A stretch of 64,000 nt of DNA, taken from the NCBI RefSeq assembly GCF_950295315.1, contig NC_080166.1:104873693-104937692 (forward strand), written 5' to 3'. The stretch comes from Erinaceus europaeus (taxonomy: Eukaryota > Chordata > Mammalia > Eulipotyphla > Erinaceidae). The position numbers were made by a program, and so were the translations under genes. Each line of letters opens with the position of its first letter. The stretch's first letter is position 1. The notes beneath the pieces were generated by a model, which ran no database searches, was not told where the DNA came from, and saw nothing but the letters and a program-made list of their open reading frames with translations. Shown here one piece after another: positions 34,613-45,693 of the stretch.

Positions 34613-35784
34613 CGAAAAAGGATTTAGAAAAATATCAATGACCGGATAAACATATATACTAAAATTATTATTTTACATTACTTTTGTTTCTTGGAAATAA
34701 TCAAAAAGAAAGCAGAAAAGCAAAATAAAAAATTTTAAAAATGCCGACTTCAAATAATTCAAGAAGTATATAAAAGTGAATCATGAAATAGGTAACAGGG
34801 GTTATTTTCCCAAATCTCTGATGGTAAAATTATTAGTGCCCCCCCCAAATAGATTGGCATAGCATAAAGTGCATATTTTGAGGAAGCCTACACAGCACAT
34901 TCTGTCAAATAAAGATTTCTCCCTCAACAATGAGAATTAACAGCAAAGACTGGCCGTGGCAGTTTTCAAGAATGATTTCTTGACAGGCCTGAATAAATGA
35001 AAGCATGGGCTAGTTAGTCAAGGGTCTAAAAGGGAAAGCATTACTGCAGCAAAGGTAAGGAGAGATATCCCGCGAGCAGTTCTGTGTTAATCTTGACTGG
35101 CTGGAGAGATTATTGAGCAAAATAAATTAGAATCAGCATAATATTTTTTCAGACATGATCTAACACACTCTGAACTAAAATCCTCTAGTTTAAAAACAGT
35201 TGAGACAACAATAACAGAACAAGGAAAAAAGCATTTAGACATTCAATATTTTAATTTCACTATTAAAGAGATCTTGGATTTTATCTTTATAGAACATCAT
35301 ATATGTGTCTAATCACACATATATACACATATACTCGCACATTCTTATACACATACATACTTTAGAGAGTCAGAAAAAATGATTAATTTATTTCTAAGGC
35401 AAAAAAAACAGGATGATCTTGAATATCTCCATGGCAGTACTTAAAATGATAATGATTGTGAAAACCACCTATGCAATCTTCACAAAGAAACTAAACAGAA
35501 CCTAGTACATTTGTAACTAGTCAAAGTCCTAATTTAAAAAATGTATGCAAAAGGAACAAGAGAACATTATTTTTTAACTATGAAAAAAATAACTCTTAGT
35601 AAGTTTTTTAAACTACAAATTCATTTTGAAGTAATTCTCAGAGAATATATATCATCCACCACAAATAAAATGGCAAATGAATATCAAGGGACTTTGAGTA
35701 TAGTTAACTATTTTCTTAGATAGAAATAAAAAAACGGAGTGGTAAGGACACAAAACATAATGTAACATTTTTGGTAACACTTTC
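34613..35784. other. AT-rich unique sequence
   Basis: About 1.2 kb. Nothing recognised beyond short A runs and a CACATATA-rich stretch near 35310. Confidence 0.5.
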
Positions 35785-35985
35785 AAAAACTTTTATTTTT
35801 GAGTAGAAATAGAGAGATTGAGGAGTGAGTAGAGATGGGGGGGTGGGGGAGGGAGAAAGGGAGACACCTGCAAAGCTCTCCCACTGCTCATGAATTCACC
35901 CTGACGGCATGGACCAGGGGCACGAATATGGGTCCTTGCTCACTGTAATGTGTGTGCTCAACCAGATCTGCTACTGCCCAGCTCC
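35785..35985 (-). repeat. SINE type B, antisense
   Basis: 'gagacacctgcaaagctctc', 'cactgtaatgtgtgtgctca' and 'ctgctactgcccagctcc'. A poly-G tract lies near 35840. Confidence 0.8.
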
Positions 35986-36018
35986 CAAAATATAACACTG
36001 ATAAGAGAAAATAATGAA

Positions 36019-36040
36019 GATATATATATATATATATATA
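36019..36040. repeat. (TA)n microsatellite
   Basis: About 11 TA units. Confidence 0.9.
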
Positions 36041-36086
36041 ATCTTCGAAAAGTTTGCTCTTTTCCAAATGTTTAAAAGCTGGAGCA

Positions 36087-36578
36087 TAGGGGTATGGGTC
36101 AACCTGCCAACACCCCAATCCAGTAAAGAAGCAATTGCAGATGCCAGTACTCCTACCTTCTGCACCCCAAAAACAAGTTTGATCCATACTCCCAGTAGGG
36201 GAGAAGCTGATAGTAGGAAGAGTATAAGAGGGCTCTGAACTCCAGCTCCATCAGGTCCCAGAGAGAAAGAAAGGGGGAGAGATATTTAGATGTAGTAATA
36301 GGGTTATGTGTGGCTTGGAGGGGAAGAGAAGATTGGACCTGGTAGAAAAGGGGGGCAATTATGTACAAATGTAGACAGATAGTTGTAGAGATGATAGTTA
36401 ACTCATGTCTGAAACCTTGGGAGAACTGTAGTGGTCTGCAGTGGAGGGACTTAGGATTCCGAACTCTTGTGGTGAAAACAGAATTATACCCATGTTAACA
36501 TATAATTTTGTAAAATAATATTGAATCACTAATAAAAGTAAATAAATAAATAAGTAATTAAGTAAATAAATGAGTAAA
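36087..36578 (+). mobile_element. L1 3' UTR insertion with 14-bp target duplication
   Basis: Starts 'taggggtatgggtcaacctg', runs through 'gagggctctgaactccagct' and 'cagacagatagttgtagag' to an (AAAT)-rich tail. 'taaaagctggagca' is duplicated at 36073-36086 and 36579-36592. Same subfamily as 13206-13776. Confidence 0.92.
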
Positions 36579-36687
36579 TAAAAGCTGGAGCAAAATAACA
36601 TTTACTTGAAATAATTTTTCAATTTAAAGTTATAAATATAAACCAAAATAACAATGGCAAGCTTAAATAAAACTAGAAAGTAGAAGG

Positions 36688-36898
36688 GTTGCAGGCCATG
36701 GTGCACCTGGTTAAGCATATATATTACAGTACACAAGGATGCAGGTTCAAGCCCCTGGTTCCCACCTGAAGGGGGTGAGCTTCATGAGTGGTGAAGCAGG
36801 ACTGCAGGTGCATCTCTGTGTCATTCCTTCTCTATCTCTCCTGCCCCGCTCAATTTCTCTCTGAGTCTAACAAAAATAAAAATTAAATTAAATTAAAA
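36688..36898 (+). repeat. SINE type B with target duplication
   Basis: Complete type B copy ('ggccatggtgcacctggtta' to 'aaattaaattaaaa'), with 'agaaagtagaaggg' duplicated at 36674-36687 and 36899-36912. Confidence 0.92.
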
Positions 36899-36912
36899 AG
36901 AAAGTAGAAGGG

Positions 36913-37551
36913 AATTGTGGAAGCAAATTTGCCAGAGAAAGAAAATTTTCTTTTCATTGTATATTTTACTGTATCTTGTAAACTCTCAGTTATATGTACA
37001 TAATATCTATGAAAATCGAAAAAAAGAAATAAAAATGAAAGAAAAAGAGGCAACTGACTAAATAATTGTTAAGTTCCCTTGTAGTTCTGGAATAAAGTAA
37101 CTAACACAAAGGCTTCTCTATTGTTAACTATAAGGATTCCCTAACAGGAACCACCACAACATTTGAGACTTTACATTCTGCTCACAAGTCTTGAAGAACC
37201 TACCAATACATAGTTGGCAAAATAGATTTCAAGTTAATCTGATAATATAAATTGAAAGGTTTCAATAATATAATTCATATTAAACTCAGTGAGCTAAGCA
37301 GCTACCAGATAAAGATTACATTCTCCTCTCCTGGGTTTCTCCATATGAAAAAAAAATTATGAAAGCTTGTGTTCAGAAAACAAATGTTAGCATCATCTTA
37401 TTGTTTCCACGGCAAAAATGAGTCTCTTAAGTTTGTAACCTTTTTCTGAATAGTTTTCTCTTATTAGTCCCCAAGAACTAATGCAGGGAAAGAATGGATT
37501 CCGTTTCAAGAGCACAACTAGACACAGGCATTCAGATTCTGTGGAGGTAGC
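36913..37551. other. AT-rich unique sequence
   Basis: Nothing recognised. Confidence 0.5.
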
Positions 37552-37745
37552 TGACTTTTTATTAATTTTATTATCATTATTTATTCAAGACAGCCAGAAA
37601 TTGAGAGGAAGGGGGAGGTAGAGAAAGAGAGACACCTGTAGTTCTGCTTCACCACTCACAAAGCTTTTCCTTTGCAGGTGGGGACCAGGAGGAGCTTGAA
37701 CCTGGGTCCTTGCTAACTCAACCAAGTACACCACCACCTGGCCTC
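37552..37745 (-). repeat. SINE type B, antisense
   Basis: 'ttattcaagacagccagaaa', 'cacaaagcttttcctttgca' and 'accaccacctggcctct'. Confidence 0.88.
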
Positions 37746-37771
37746 TGGGACCTAATTTTTAAGTGATTAAG

Positions 37772-37996
37772 TGCCGGGAGCCAAAACCTTAGCTAAGTCT
37801 CTCACATAACCAGTGAACGGACATTCCGATCATTGGAACTGCGATTACCATCTAACTGTTTGGAAAGTTGCTCACCCACCTCCCTCCCCCCACTACCTTA
37901 GCAGAACTTCCTCATGGTGTGTGCTTAAAATGCGGCTGCAAAATAAAATTTTCAGAGCTTGATCAGAAAAAAAAAATAAAAAAAATTTTATCAGGC
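37772..37996 (+). mobile_element. ERV LTR (U3-R) ending in A-rich tract
   Basis: Starts 'tgccgggagccaaaacctta', like class II (IAP/ERVK-type) LTRs. It has an AATAAA in 'caaaataaaattttcagagc', ends after 'gcttgatcag' and runs straight into about 18 A/T-rich bases. No U5 with a CA end is visible. This looks like an LTR transcript ending at its poly(A) site, or an LTR cut there. It is opposite in orientation to the adjacent pro-pol piece. Confidence 0.55.
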
Positions 37997-38009
37997 CAGG
38001 AATATCATG

Positions 38010-38103
38010 TTTAACCCTTTATTCCTGGCAAGGCCACTGCTCTACCCTGACTGGGTCATCAGAAAGCCATTCTAGGTGAGGGGTTTCGTGACGAACAGTG
38101 GCG
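38010..38103 (-). pseudogene. Start of endogenous retroviral pol, truncated
   Basis: In the -1 frame after pro, 'EWLSDDPVRVEQWP' corresponds to the conserved N-terminus of betaretroviral reverse transcriptase. It meets a stop within three codons and homology is lost where the A/T tract begins. An 8-bp inverted repeat (ccaggaat...attcctgg) follows. Confidence 0.75.
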
Positions 38104-38494
38104 TTTAGAATTGGGGGTGCTGGTAAGATTTAGAATTTTCACCCTCTTGAGAGAGACGCCCTGTAGAGGGGTCAGAACAGATAGTCACATTTAAAGATTC
38201 TAATAAATCTCTGCCCAATAGGTTAGTGCTGATGTCAGCGATCAAAGGGCGGAAAAGTCCGGTAGTCCCATCAGGATCTTCCCAAACAAGTGGGTCTTGG
38301 GTCTGAAAGGCCTGTGTAAGGCCACCCACCCCATGAAGTCTAGGTCCAGGGAGGAGATTCCAGTGCCTGGGCACCTCCTTCTGTCTTAAAATAGTTCTGT
38401 CAGCTCCGGTATCAATCAGACATTTAAAAGGTTTTTTGTCAGTCAGGAGTGTCATAATTGGGTGACCTCGTTCAATAACAGGGGTAGTCCACAA
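38102..38494 (-). pseudogene. Endogenous retroviral protease (pro), open but orphaned
   Basis: An aspartic protease of betaretroviral type. The active-site triplet lies in 'CLIDTGADRTIL' and the flap-side and C-terminal 'ADISTNLLGRDLL' has the GRD(L) helix motif typical of retropepsins. The frame is open upstream of 38494 and stops at 38102-38104. Pol begins in the -1 frame relative to pro, as in betaretroviruses. The active-site Asp-Thr-Gly is intact, but with the provirus truncated on both sides no polyprotein can be made. Confidence 0.88.
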
Positions 38495-38974
38495 TACTTC
38501 TGGCTCTGGACTAGCACCTACCCTTTCCAGCTGGCTATCTTTATCCTGGGTCCTCTTGTGGACTGGGTCCTCTCCCCTATGCTCAGCAGGGAGCAGTGCA
38601 GGGGGCAGCGGACAGGTTCCCTGGCTGGATGGAGGCGTGATATCTATATTTCCGTATCTTTCCCTCTTTCAGGGGCTAAGGGTTGCCCCAAATCTAGTTT
38701 AAATCTTTGTCAAAGTCTGGTAAAGGTGTGCCATCTTTATGCGTTTTAGAACGACAATTAAGTATATGTTTTAAGTTGTGATCATTACTATTAGTTGCTG
38801 ATAACTCCAGGGCCCCAAGACTGTATCCTTGGAAACATCTTCCTTGGATAAGCTGTTTGTTTCTGCAAGCTGCATTTTAAAGTTCAGATAAAGTTGAAGA
38901 ACTGGGGGGTCAGGGAGAAATGACGGTAAGATTCGGAAATTTATTATTTTGTGATTTTTATAAATGAATTCAAA

Positions 38975-39215
38975 AGTGTTTACTATTATTATTTTATCAT
39001 TACTATTATTATTATTAACAGGGTTTCACTTCAGTAAGGGCTAGGTTTTTCAGATAGACAGAAAGAGAGAGGGGGAGACAGAGAGAGACAGAGAGAGGCA
39101 GAGAGACAGACAAAGAGAGAGAATAGTATCAAATCTTCCATTAATGTTCTGGTGGGGTGGGTACCACACAATACTCATAGCAAGGCCCGCTATCTAGGTG
39201 AGCTATTATGCCAAA
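38975..39215 (-). repeat. SINE type E, antisense
   Basis: An (ATT)n tail side, a long (GA)-rich core (39060-39122), 'gggtgggtaccacacaatac' and 'aggtgagctattatgcc'. Confidence 0.6.
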
Positions 39216-39445
39216 CCATTCAATATTTTTGAAACTCTGCCTTGAGTATTAGATAAAATACTTTCATCTCAGGTCAGTGCTCTGCTTTGCCAAGTGCACA
39301 ACAAAGAGGCTACCACCCCCCACCGCCCCACCCCTCACAGACACTTGTCTGTGAGAGGCTGTGTGTGCTCCTGGATTCCTGGCTAACTTCTCATTGTGTC
39401 AGAGGCCAGGACTCCTCCATGTTTCACCCCTTTTGAAGACAAAGG

Positions 39446-39489
39446 TGGGAAGAGGGGGGAGGGAAGAGGGGGGAGGGAAGAGGTTTGGG
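39446..39489 (+). repeat. G-rich tandem repeat
   Basis: Two to three copies of a ~16-bp unit 'gggaagaggggggagg', giving more than four G-runs of 3 or more within 45 bp. A potential G-quadruplex. Confidence 0.7.
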
Positions 39490-39575
39490 TCCCTGGTTCT
39501 CCACCTGCAGGGACAACAACAACAACAACAATAATTATCACAATAAAAAAAAAAAAGGGCAACAAAAGGAAATAA
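39485..39575 (+). repeat. SINE type A with large internal deletion
   Basis: 'ctggttctccacctgcaggg' is joined directly to (ACAACA)n, 'attatcacaataaaa' and 'gggcaacaaaaggaaataat'. The roughly 100-bp body between them is missing. Confidence 0.75.
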
Positions 39576-39600
39576 TTTTTTCAAAAAGTCTTTTTAAAAA

Positions 39601-40371
39601 ATCAGCTGTAGCAACCTAGTGGATAGATTTTAATTTTAATAAAGAAGTCATCTTCTTTAGAAAAAATATCTCTAGTTAAAAACAGTATCTAAGATACAAA
39701 TATCAGTAAGTTTGCTACTATTACTATCTAAAGGCAGTCTCAATTAAATAATAAATCATTCATATTTAAGACATAAGTTTTAAAATGGTGTGGGAACTTC
39801 ACGTAAATTATTTAAAAATTATTCACGAGCTAATGAAATAGTAAAAAAAGTAAAAATAAAAGTGCTGAACATTGCTCAGCCAACCACATCCATGACCCAT
39901 GACACTGGGCTTTGAAAACATCTAATGTTGTTATCATTTTAAAGCTTGATTTTTGAATTATTTGGTGTACTATAGGATTTAAGAATGACTTATTTTCTAC
40001 AAATTACATATGCATTATATGCACTATACTTCAACAAAAGTAATCAAAGAATGACGTTCAGTTTTATAAAAGTGTCACTGTCTATCTTTTCACTCTTAAT
40101 ATCCCAAAGAAATAACTCCATATTTCATGGACAAGTATGAAAGTTCTAATCATGGTGTCCATGTTCCAGACAGAGTCAGGGTCAGATAAAACAAAATGAA
40201 AACACTTCTCTGTAGAGTAACCTGAAAGTATCATCTGGCATGTTTGCTTTAAGTTAATTGTGATACAAATCACATGACAATGCAAGGTACAATGAAGTGG
40301 TATCTGAGTATTAGTTTGCTCAGTTTTAAAGCAGAAATACTAGTGATTTTGCCTTGAATGTTTTTTTAAAA
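39601..40371. other. AT-rich unique sequence
   Basis: Nothing recognised. Confidence 0.5.
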
Positions 40372-40575
40372 TGTTTATTTTTATTTTATATTTGAGAGGT
40401 CAGAGAGAAATTGAGAGAAGGGAAGATAGGGAAAGAGAGATACCTGCAGCTCCTAGGGAAAGAGATACCTGCAGCTCCGTTTCATTGCTCTGCAGGTGGG
40501 GGCTCAAGGTTTGAACCTGGGGCCTTACGCTTAGTAATATATGAGCTCAACAGGGTATGCCACTTCCCACCCCTT
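40372..40575 (-). repeat. SINE type B, antisense, with 24-bp duplication
   Basis: 'tttgagaggtcagagagaaa' and 'ggggctcaaggtttgaacct'. The segment 'agggaaagagatacctgcag' occurs twice in tandem (about 40429-40478). Confidence 0.85.
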
Positions 40576-40902
40576 ATATGGTTATTTTTATGGTCACATA
40601 AGTCAATAAAGTACTGCTTACAGCACAGTGTCATAAAATAGCAGCTGCAACATGTACAAGATGGAGAAGAATGAAAGCTATGACAGCTACAAGAAAAATT
40701 GTCTAAGAAAATCAAATTAAAAGTGATTCAGTTTACAAAGTATAAATCACTAGCTATAAATAGGTCATTTCATTCACCGGACCTAATAAATAACTCATGT
40801 TTCATTAACTTTGATATATATTTAGAATTGCTTAGTAGAACAAGAAACTTGAACTGGAATAATTTTCAAGGCAAGTAAACATAGTTCTTAGAAAAAGAAA
40901 TA

Positions 40903-41935
40903 TGCTTAGGAGCCTATATGACCTCTGCATCCCTGTAGATCTGAGCTCACATTCTGTTGTCTTAAGTAGCAACGTTCTAAGCTGCCCCAATATCAGGACC
41001 CATCTTCCTCAGGTGTCCCTTCGGAGGATGGAACACTCTCTACCATTGTTGATCCAAGTTGAGGGCAAGGTCCAATGGGGGCCCACAAAGGGGTCTACTG
41101 TGCTGTTCCAGATAGAAATGACCAGTAACAATGGAGAGAGAGATTTATTCGAGGTCTAGACCCATCATGTCTGTTTGGGAATCTCAAGACTCCCCGATTA
41201 GGGCCCCAGATCACATCAAATTGATGGGGTTTACAATGAAAATACTTATATACCTTTCCCATATTTTGGAGCTATTCTCTTCCCTGACCCAGCTTTCTAG
41301 TCCTTCTTCCAACCATGACATCATCTCCCAAGACAATAATTAGGATCCAACTACGTATCAGATTTCAGGCTCAGGGAAAAACAAACAAAAACTAGTATAG
41401 CCATAGGCCTTTTGGAATATAACTAAAATATGCCTACTAGCTATCTACAAAATGGAGGACCCCCCTAATTCTTCATCTGCACTATTCCAGCCATTAGGTC
41501 CATGATTGGTCAACAATTTGTTTGGCTTTGTATGTTAACTCTCTTTTCAACCACCAGGTTCCACATGCTAGCTAGCATGATGCCAACCAGACTTCCCTGG
41601 ACAAACAACCCCACCAATGTGTCCGGGAGCTCCCCTTCCCCAGAGCCCTTCCCCACTAGAGAAAGAGAGAGACAATCTAGGAGTATGGATCCACTTGTCA
41701 ATGCCCATGTTCAGTAGGGGAAGCAATTACAAAAGCCAGACCTTTCACCTTCTGCATCCCACAATGACCTTGGGTCCATACTCCCAGGGGGTTAAAGAAT
41801 AGGAAAGCTATCAGGGGAGGGGATGGGATACAGAGTTCTAGTGGTGGGAATTGTGTGGAGTTGTACCCTTCTTATCCTATGGTTAATCAATGTTTCCTTT
41901 TTTTATAAATAAAAAATTTAGAAAAAGAAAAAATA
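40903..41935 (+). mobile_element. L1 3' UTR with 5' inversion
   Basis: 41200-41935 runs in plus orientation and matches 1600-2335. 40903-41200 is the reverse complement of the part corresponding to about 1276-1610 (for example 'aagttgagggcaaggtccaa' versus the plus-strand 'ttgccctcaacttggatc'). The switch is at 'gggcccc', a short microhomology. It ends 'tttttataaataaaaaattt'. Confidence 0.92.
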
Positions 41936-43288
41936 TGCTGAATTTATAATTTTCCATATTTCATAGATAATGTTGAGACTGAGTTTTCTTAAATCATCTC
42001 ATCAAGGTTATATAAATCAGGTAACTTGAAAGGAGACCGAACCAGTGAGTCCAAGTAACTACAGAGAAAATTTTAACTACTAAATGCCATTCAAAGGAAG
42101 AGACACTATTCATTAGTCCTGGGAAGTAAATTGGAAATTCAATAGTTTTCCTTCTTTCCTTCATTTGGTCTTAAAAAAATATTCAGAGTGGAGGGATTTT
42201 GTGTTAAGTATCAGAAAGGTCTATGAGCCTGGTGGAACCAATGAGAGAAATAAATAACTATTTTCTTTAGCTACAGACTAAACTTAGGAGGTTATCTACA
42301 TGTGTGGTTGCTTTCATTGTTTTTTTGAGTGTAAAAACGTTATGAGTAATACATGTATTAACAATGCCTAAACATTTCAGATGTGTCTGTTGATTTTGGG
42401 AGATAGATTTAAAGAGAATTCAATCCTTATGAGACAAATGAAAAGACAACTCAAAGTAAATTAGATTAACATAATCTGAAAATGATTATTACTTGGTTGT
42501 AAATATTATTCTAGCATGGCTCAAGCACTAATAGCCCTTTTATTTGACTTACGAATAAACAACTTCATTCATAACATTTTAAAAGATGTTTCTTTTGTTT
42601 TCTGTGGTAACAAAGCCTTAAAGTTATGGGCTCTATAAATAAAGATGCAGACAAGATCAAAGCTAATTTTGCTTTTGTCTCTCCATAGGTATTTTTAAAA
42701 GAGACTCCATCAGTCAAAACATACATTCTTTCCTTTCCTTTGTTCAAGCCATTCTCATAATAAACCTATCCTCCAGCTATTTTCCATGCTCTTACTGTAC
42801 TCACTGTTACTGATTATATATAATGGCATGCTGATGCCTATATTTAACCCTCCTACTGTTCATTGTTAAAATTAATCATTATGGTACCTGATCACATTTC
42901 ATATCTTTGCATGTTTGAAGCTAGCTGAACAAAGACAGCAGGCAAGTTCTGGATGTTATAAGACAGGAAAAGCATGTTTTAAAGCAACAGAGTCCCAATT
43001 ATGCTTAATCTAAGAAGAAAAAATAAAGATTCAAGAACAAGGTGTAATACCCTGCTTTGAAATTTGTCAAATCCTTGTCATTTATTTTGGAGAAATACAA
43101 AAGAATTGCTGCTGAATATTCTTTAACAGAAGCAAGCACACTTTGATTTACAAGATATTGCTCTCAAAATAGGAGAGACGATAATTTTTAATACTTGGAA
43201 AAGTGTATCAAGTGATAGAGAAGAAAGAACAAGTATTAATTAACACAAGGAGTGTTCCAGCTTACTTATTTATATTTCTTCAGGAAGT
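41936..43288. other. AT-rich unique sequence
   Basis: About 1.35 kb. Nothing recognised. Confidence 0.5.
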
Positions 43289-43306
43289 AGAAAAGGTGTA
43301 ATAGGA

Positions 43307-43345
43307 GCTCCAGTGGCGCAATCGGCTAGTGAGCAGTACTTATAC
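43307..43345 (+). pseudogene. Retroposed tRNA-Ile(UAU) 5' half
   Basis: 38 bases from 'gctccagtggcgcaatcgg' through 'cagtacttata' match the 5' part of tRNA-Ile(UAU) with few differences: acceptor strand, D arm with A box, anticodon stem and TAT anticodon. It stops at position 37/38, the intron site of this tRNA, plus one base. Flanking 18-bp direct repeats (43289-43306 and 43346-43363, two mismatches) mark an insertion event. No T arm, B box or poly(A) is present, so it cannot be transcribed as a tRNA. Confidence 0.85.
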
Positions 43346-43854
43346 AGAAAGGGTGTAATGGGAGATGCATGAATTTAAGTGACTATATTGCCCTCTTTTA
43401 AAGAAAAATGGGAATGGTGGTTACTTGTATGTATCATCAATATTGTGAGGTTTCAGTACACATTTATTAAAATACTAATATCTTTTCATTATTTTAAATA
43501 TCTATATTCATTTAGATTTAAGTAAAGATGATTTGATAAGGTCTGCCACACATATGCAATGAGTTAAAAAGTTTTATACAAAAAATTAAAGTATACTTGA
43601 AAAAAGAAATTCTGTAACATCAATTGCTGAGAGACAGTATCAATCCTGCCAGATTGGACTCCTTATTTTAATTTTCCAGATCCCATCAGACAGATTCGCA
43701 ATCTATATATCTTCCCACAAACACATGTGTATACATATGTATCTATGCATATATATGTGTGAATCTGCACACAGAAATGCATTCTTTCTTTTTTTATCTT
43801 TTTGCATTGCTAAAAGATTGTGCGCATTCAGTATTGTTGGACTATTTATCACCC

Positions 43855-43900
43855 ATGTTATTATATATATAGAATATATATATATATACATATATAGTTA
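43855..43900. repeat. TA-rich simple repeat
   Basis: Interrupted TA runs. Similar 'atatatgtgtg' sequence lies near 43745. Confidence 0.8.
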
Positions 43901-44106
43901 ATACACAGAAGCTCTAAGAATAACTTCTGATAAATAATTTCAAGTTACACTAGAAAGCATTTATTAAAATTATATTCTGGCATAAGAGGAGTTAGTCATT
44001 CCTAGGTTGGATACATTTTTCACATATGAGGCCCTTAATTCAGACCCTGACATCCCACATGATCAAGAGGCATACTGAGTTCTGTCTCTTAGAAAATCTC
44101 TGTCTC

Positions 44107-44463
44107 CGGGTAGGGCGGTGGGGCAGTGGGTTAAGCGCACGTGGCACAAAGTGCAGGGACCGGCGTAAGGATCCCGGTTCGAGCCCCCGGCTCCCCACCT
44201 GCAGGGGAGTCGCTTCACGGGCGGTGAAGCAGGTCTGCAGGTGTTTATCTTTCTCTCCCCCTCTCTCTCTGTCTTCCACTCCTCTCTCCATTTCTCTCTG
44301 TCCTATCCAACAATGAATTGCGTCAACAAGGGCAATAATTATAACCACAACGAAGCTACAACAAGGGCAACAAAAGGGGGGAAAATGGCCTCCAGGAGCG
44401 GTGGATTCATGGTGCAGGCACTGAGCCCAGCAATAACCCTGGAGGAAAAAAAAAGAAAAGAAA
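44107..44463 (+). repeat. SINE type A, full length, near-consensus
   Basis: Probably the youngest SINE here. It has a CpG-bearing head ('ttaagcgcacgtggcacaaa'), an intact Pol III B box 'ggttcgagccc', the body 'ccccacctgcaggggagtcg' and the complete 3' extension 'gcggtggattcatggtgcag'. A perfect 16-bp duplication 'agaaaatctctgtctc' lies at 44091-44106 and 44464-44479. Retained CpGs and a perfect duplication indicate little decay. Confidence 0.95.
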
Positions 44464-44614
44464 AGAAAATCTCTGTCTCTCCACTTCCCTCCATCCTTCT
44501 TTCTCACTCAAAAACAAAACATTTTTAAATACTATACTGGAATATAATTATATTAGGGTTGATTCATATATACAAATTTACAAAACAAGGACAGAAAGGG
44601 AAAACCAAAGTAAA

Positions 44615-44815
44615 TGTATACTGATTTTAGTGTATTGCATCAAATCAAAGGATTCTGGGGGAAGACATGAAGGGAGGGATGAGGGGCCTATTGTGGTACT
44701 GCTGCAGGAGGGTAGCAAAGGACCTACATTATGAGGTGTTTCATGGGTTCGTAGAGAGATGAGAAATTGTACCCAGTTGCCAACAACTGTAATGTAATCT
44801 ATTTACGTCCCCCAC
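44615..44815 (+). mobile_element. L1 3' terminus (second lineage), diverged
   Basis: 'ttttagtgtattgcatcaaa', 'caaaggattctgggggaag' and 'gagatgagaaattgtaccca'. Confidence 0.65.
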
Positions 44816-45693
44816 CACCATAAAGCTTAGTAATTTTATGGCTTGGCTCAGGTGTCAAGTATCTGTTACTTCCTAATACTTAATGGCATATGATTTTATG
44901 TGAATATGGAGATACATAATTTCAAAGGAAACAGTAGTCACTTTTTTCCAAATAGTTCCTCAATGTCTCCTATTCTTTATTTTTTGCTATTTGGGGTGAA
45001 AACTAGATCAGAGAAAAGGTACCGATAATAATTTTGTAGTGTAGAGAGTTGTTAAAATTTAAGAGTTTCGCTATTTTTTTTGAATCACAGTAGTTATCAA
45101 GTTTTCACTCTAAAGTGGTCTTTGTTTTCTCTTTACCTGTGGTAAGCAAGACAAATGACTACTAAAAGATATTCATGTCAAGGTCCTAGAAACTGGAAAT
45201 GTTACCCTACAAGTTCAGTTTAGGTTAAGGATCTTGACAGAAAATACCGGGGATCATCACCCAGGAAAGTCATAAATGTCATGAAGGGTGTGTTGAGAAA
45301 GTGGGAAAAGGAGATTCCATACAGAAGCACACAGAAGTAAAGAATTGTAAATAGTGTGGTAGGAGTGGGGGAACACCAAAGTGATGAGGCTGAATATACA
45401 AGAATGCCAAGAGAACCACCAGAAGCTAGAAGCTATAAGATGATATATTTCACTCTCCCCAGGAACCCCCAGAGGCATGCTGGGGTTTCAGACATCTGGA
45501 ACTCAGAATAGAGGAAAAATCAATTTCAGTTTTTATAAAATGCCAAGCTTATAGTAACTTGTGACAGTACAGTTAGGAAACTAACACAATACTGCGTATG
45601 ACTTTATGGCTTAAGACAATTAAAAAAAAAAAAGACAGAACCTTAGTGTGCTGGGTTTTATAGTAGAAGTGAAAGACTTGATCAAGCCTGGAC
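44816..45693. other. AT-rich unique sequence
   Basis: Nothing recognised. Confidence 0.5.

Larger units (their letters stand above)
38005..38890 (-). mobile_element. Class II ERV internal fragment (gag end, pro, pol start)
   Basis: On the minus strand this reads from a probable Gag nucleocapsid end ('CRSKTHKDGTPLP', about 38720-38760), through a linker, a protease and the first codons of pol. Coding is interrupted by frameshifts and stops. It has no env, no reverse transcriptase core and no matching LTRs in its own orientation. The upstream limit near 38890 is uncertain. Confidence 0.75.

Noticed and set aside
43307..43345. Functional tRNA gene
   Set aside because: Only the 5' half is present. 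T arm, B box and 3' acceptor strand are missing.
44040..44507. 155-codon frame antisense to a SINE
   Set aside because: Arises from the type A SINE sequence. Similar frames appear in other copies.
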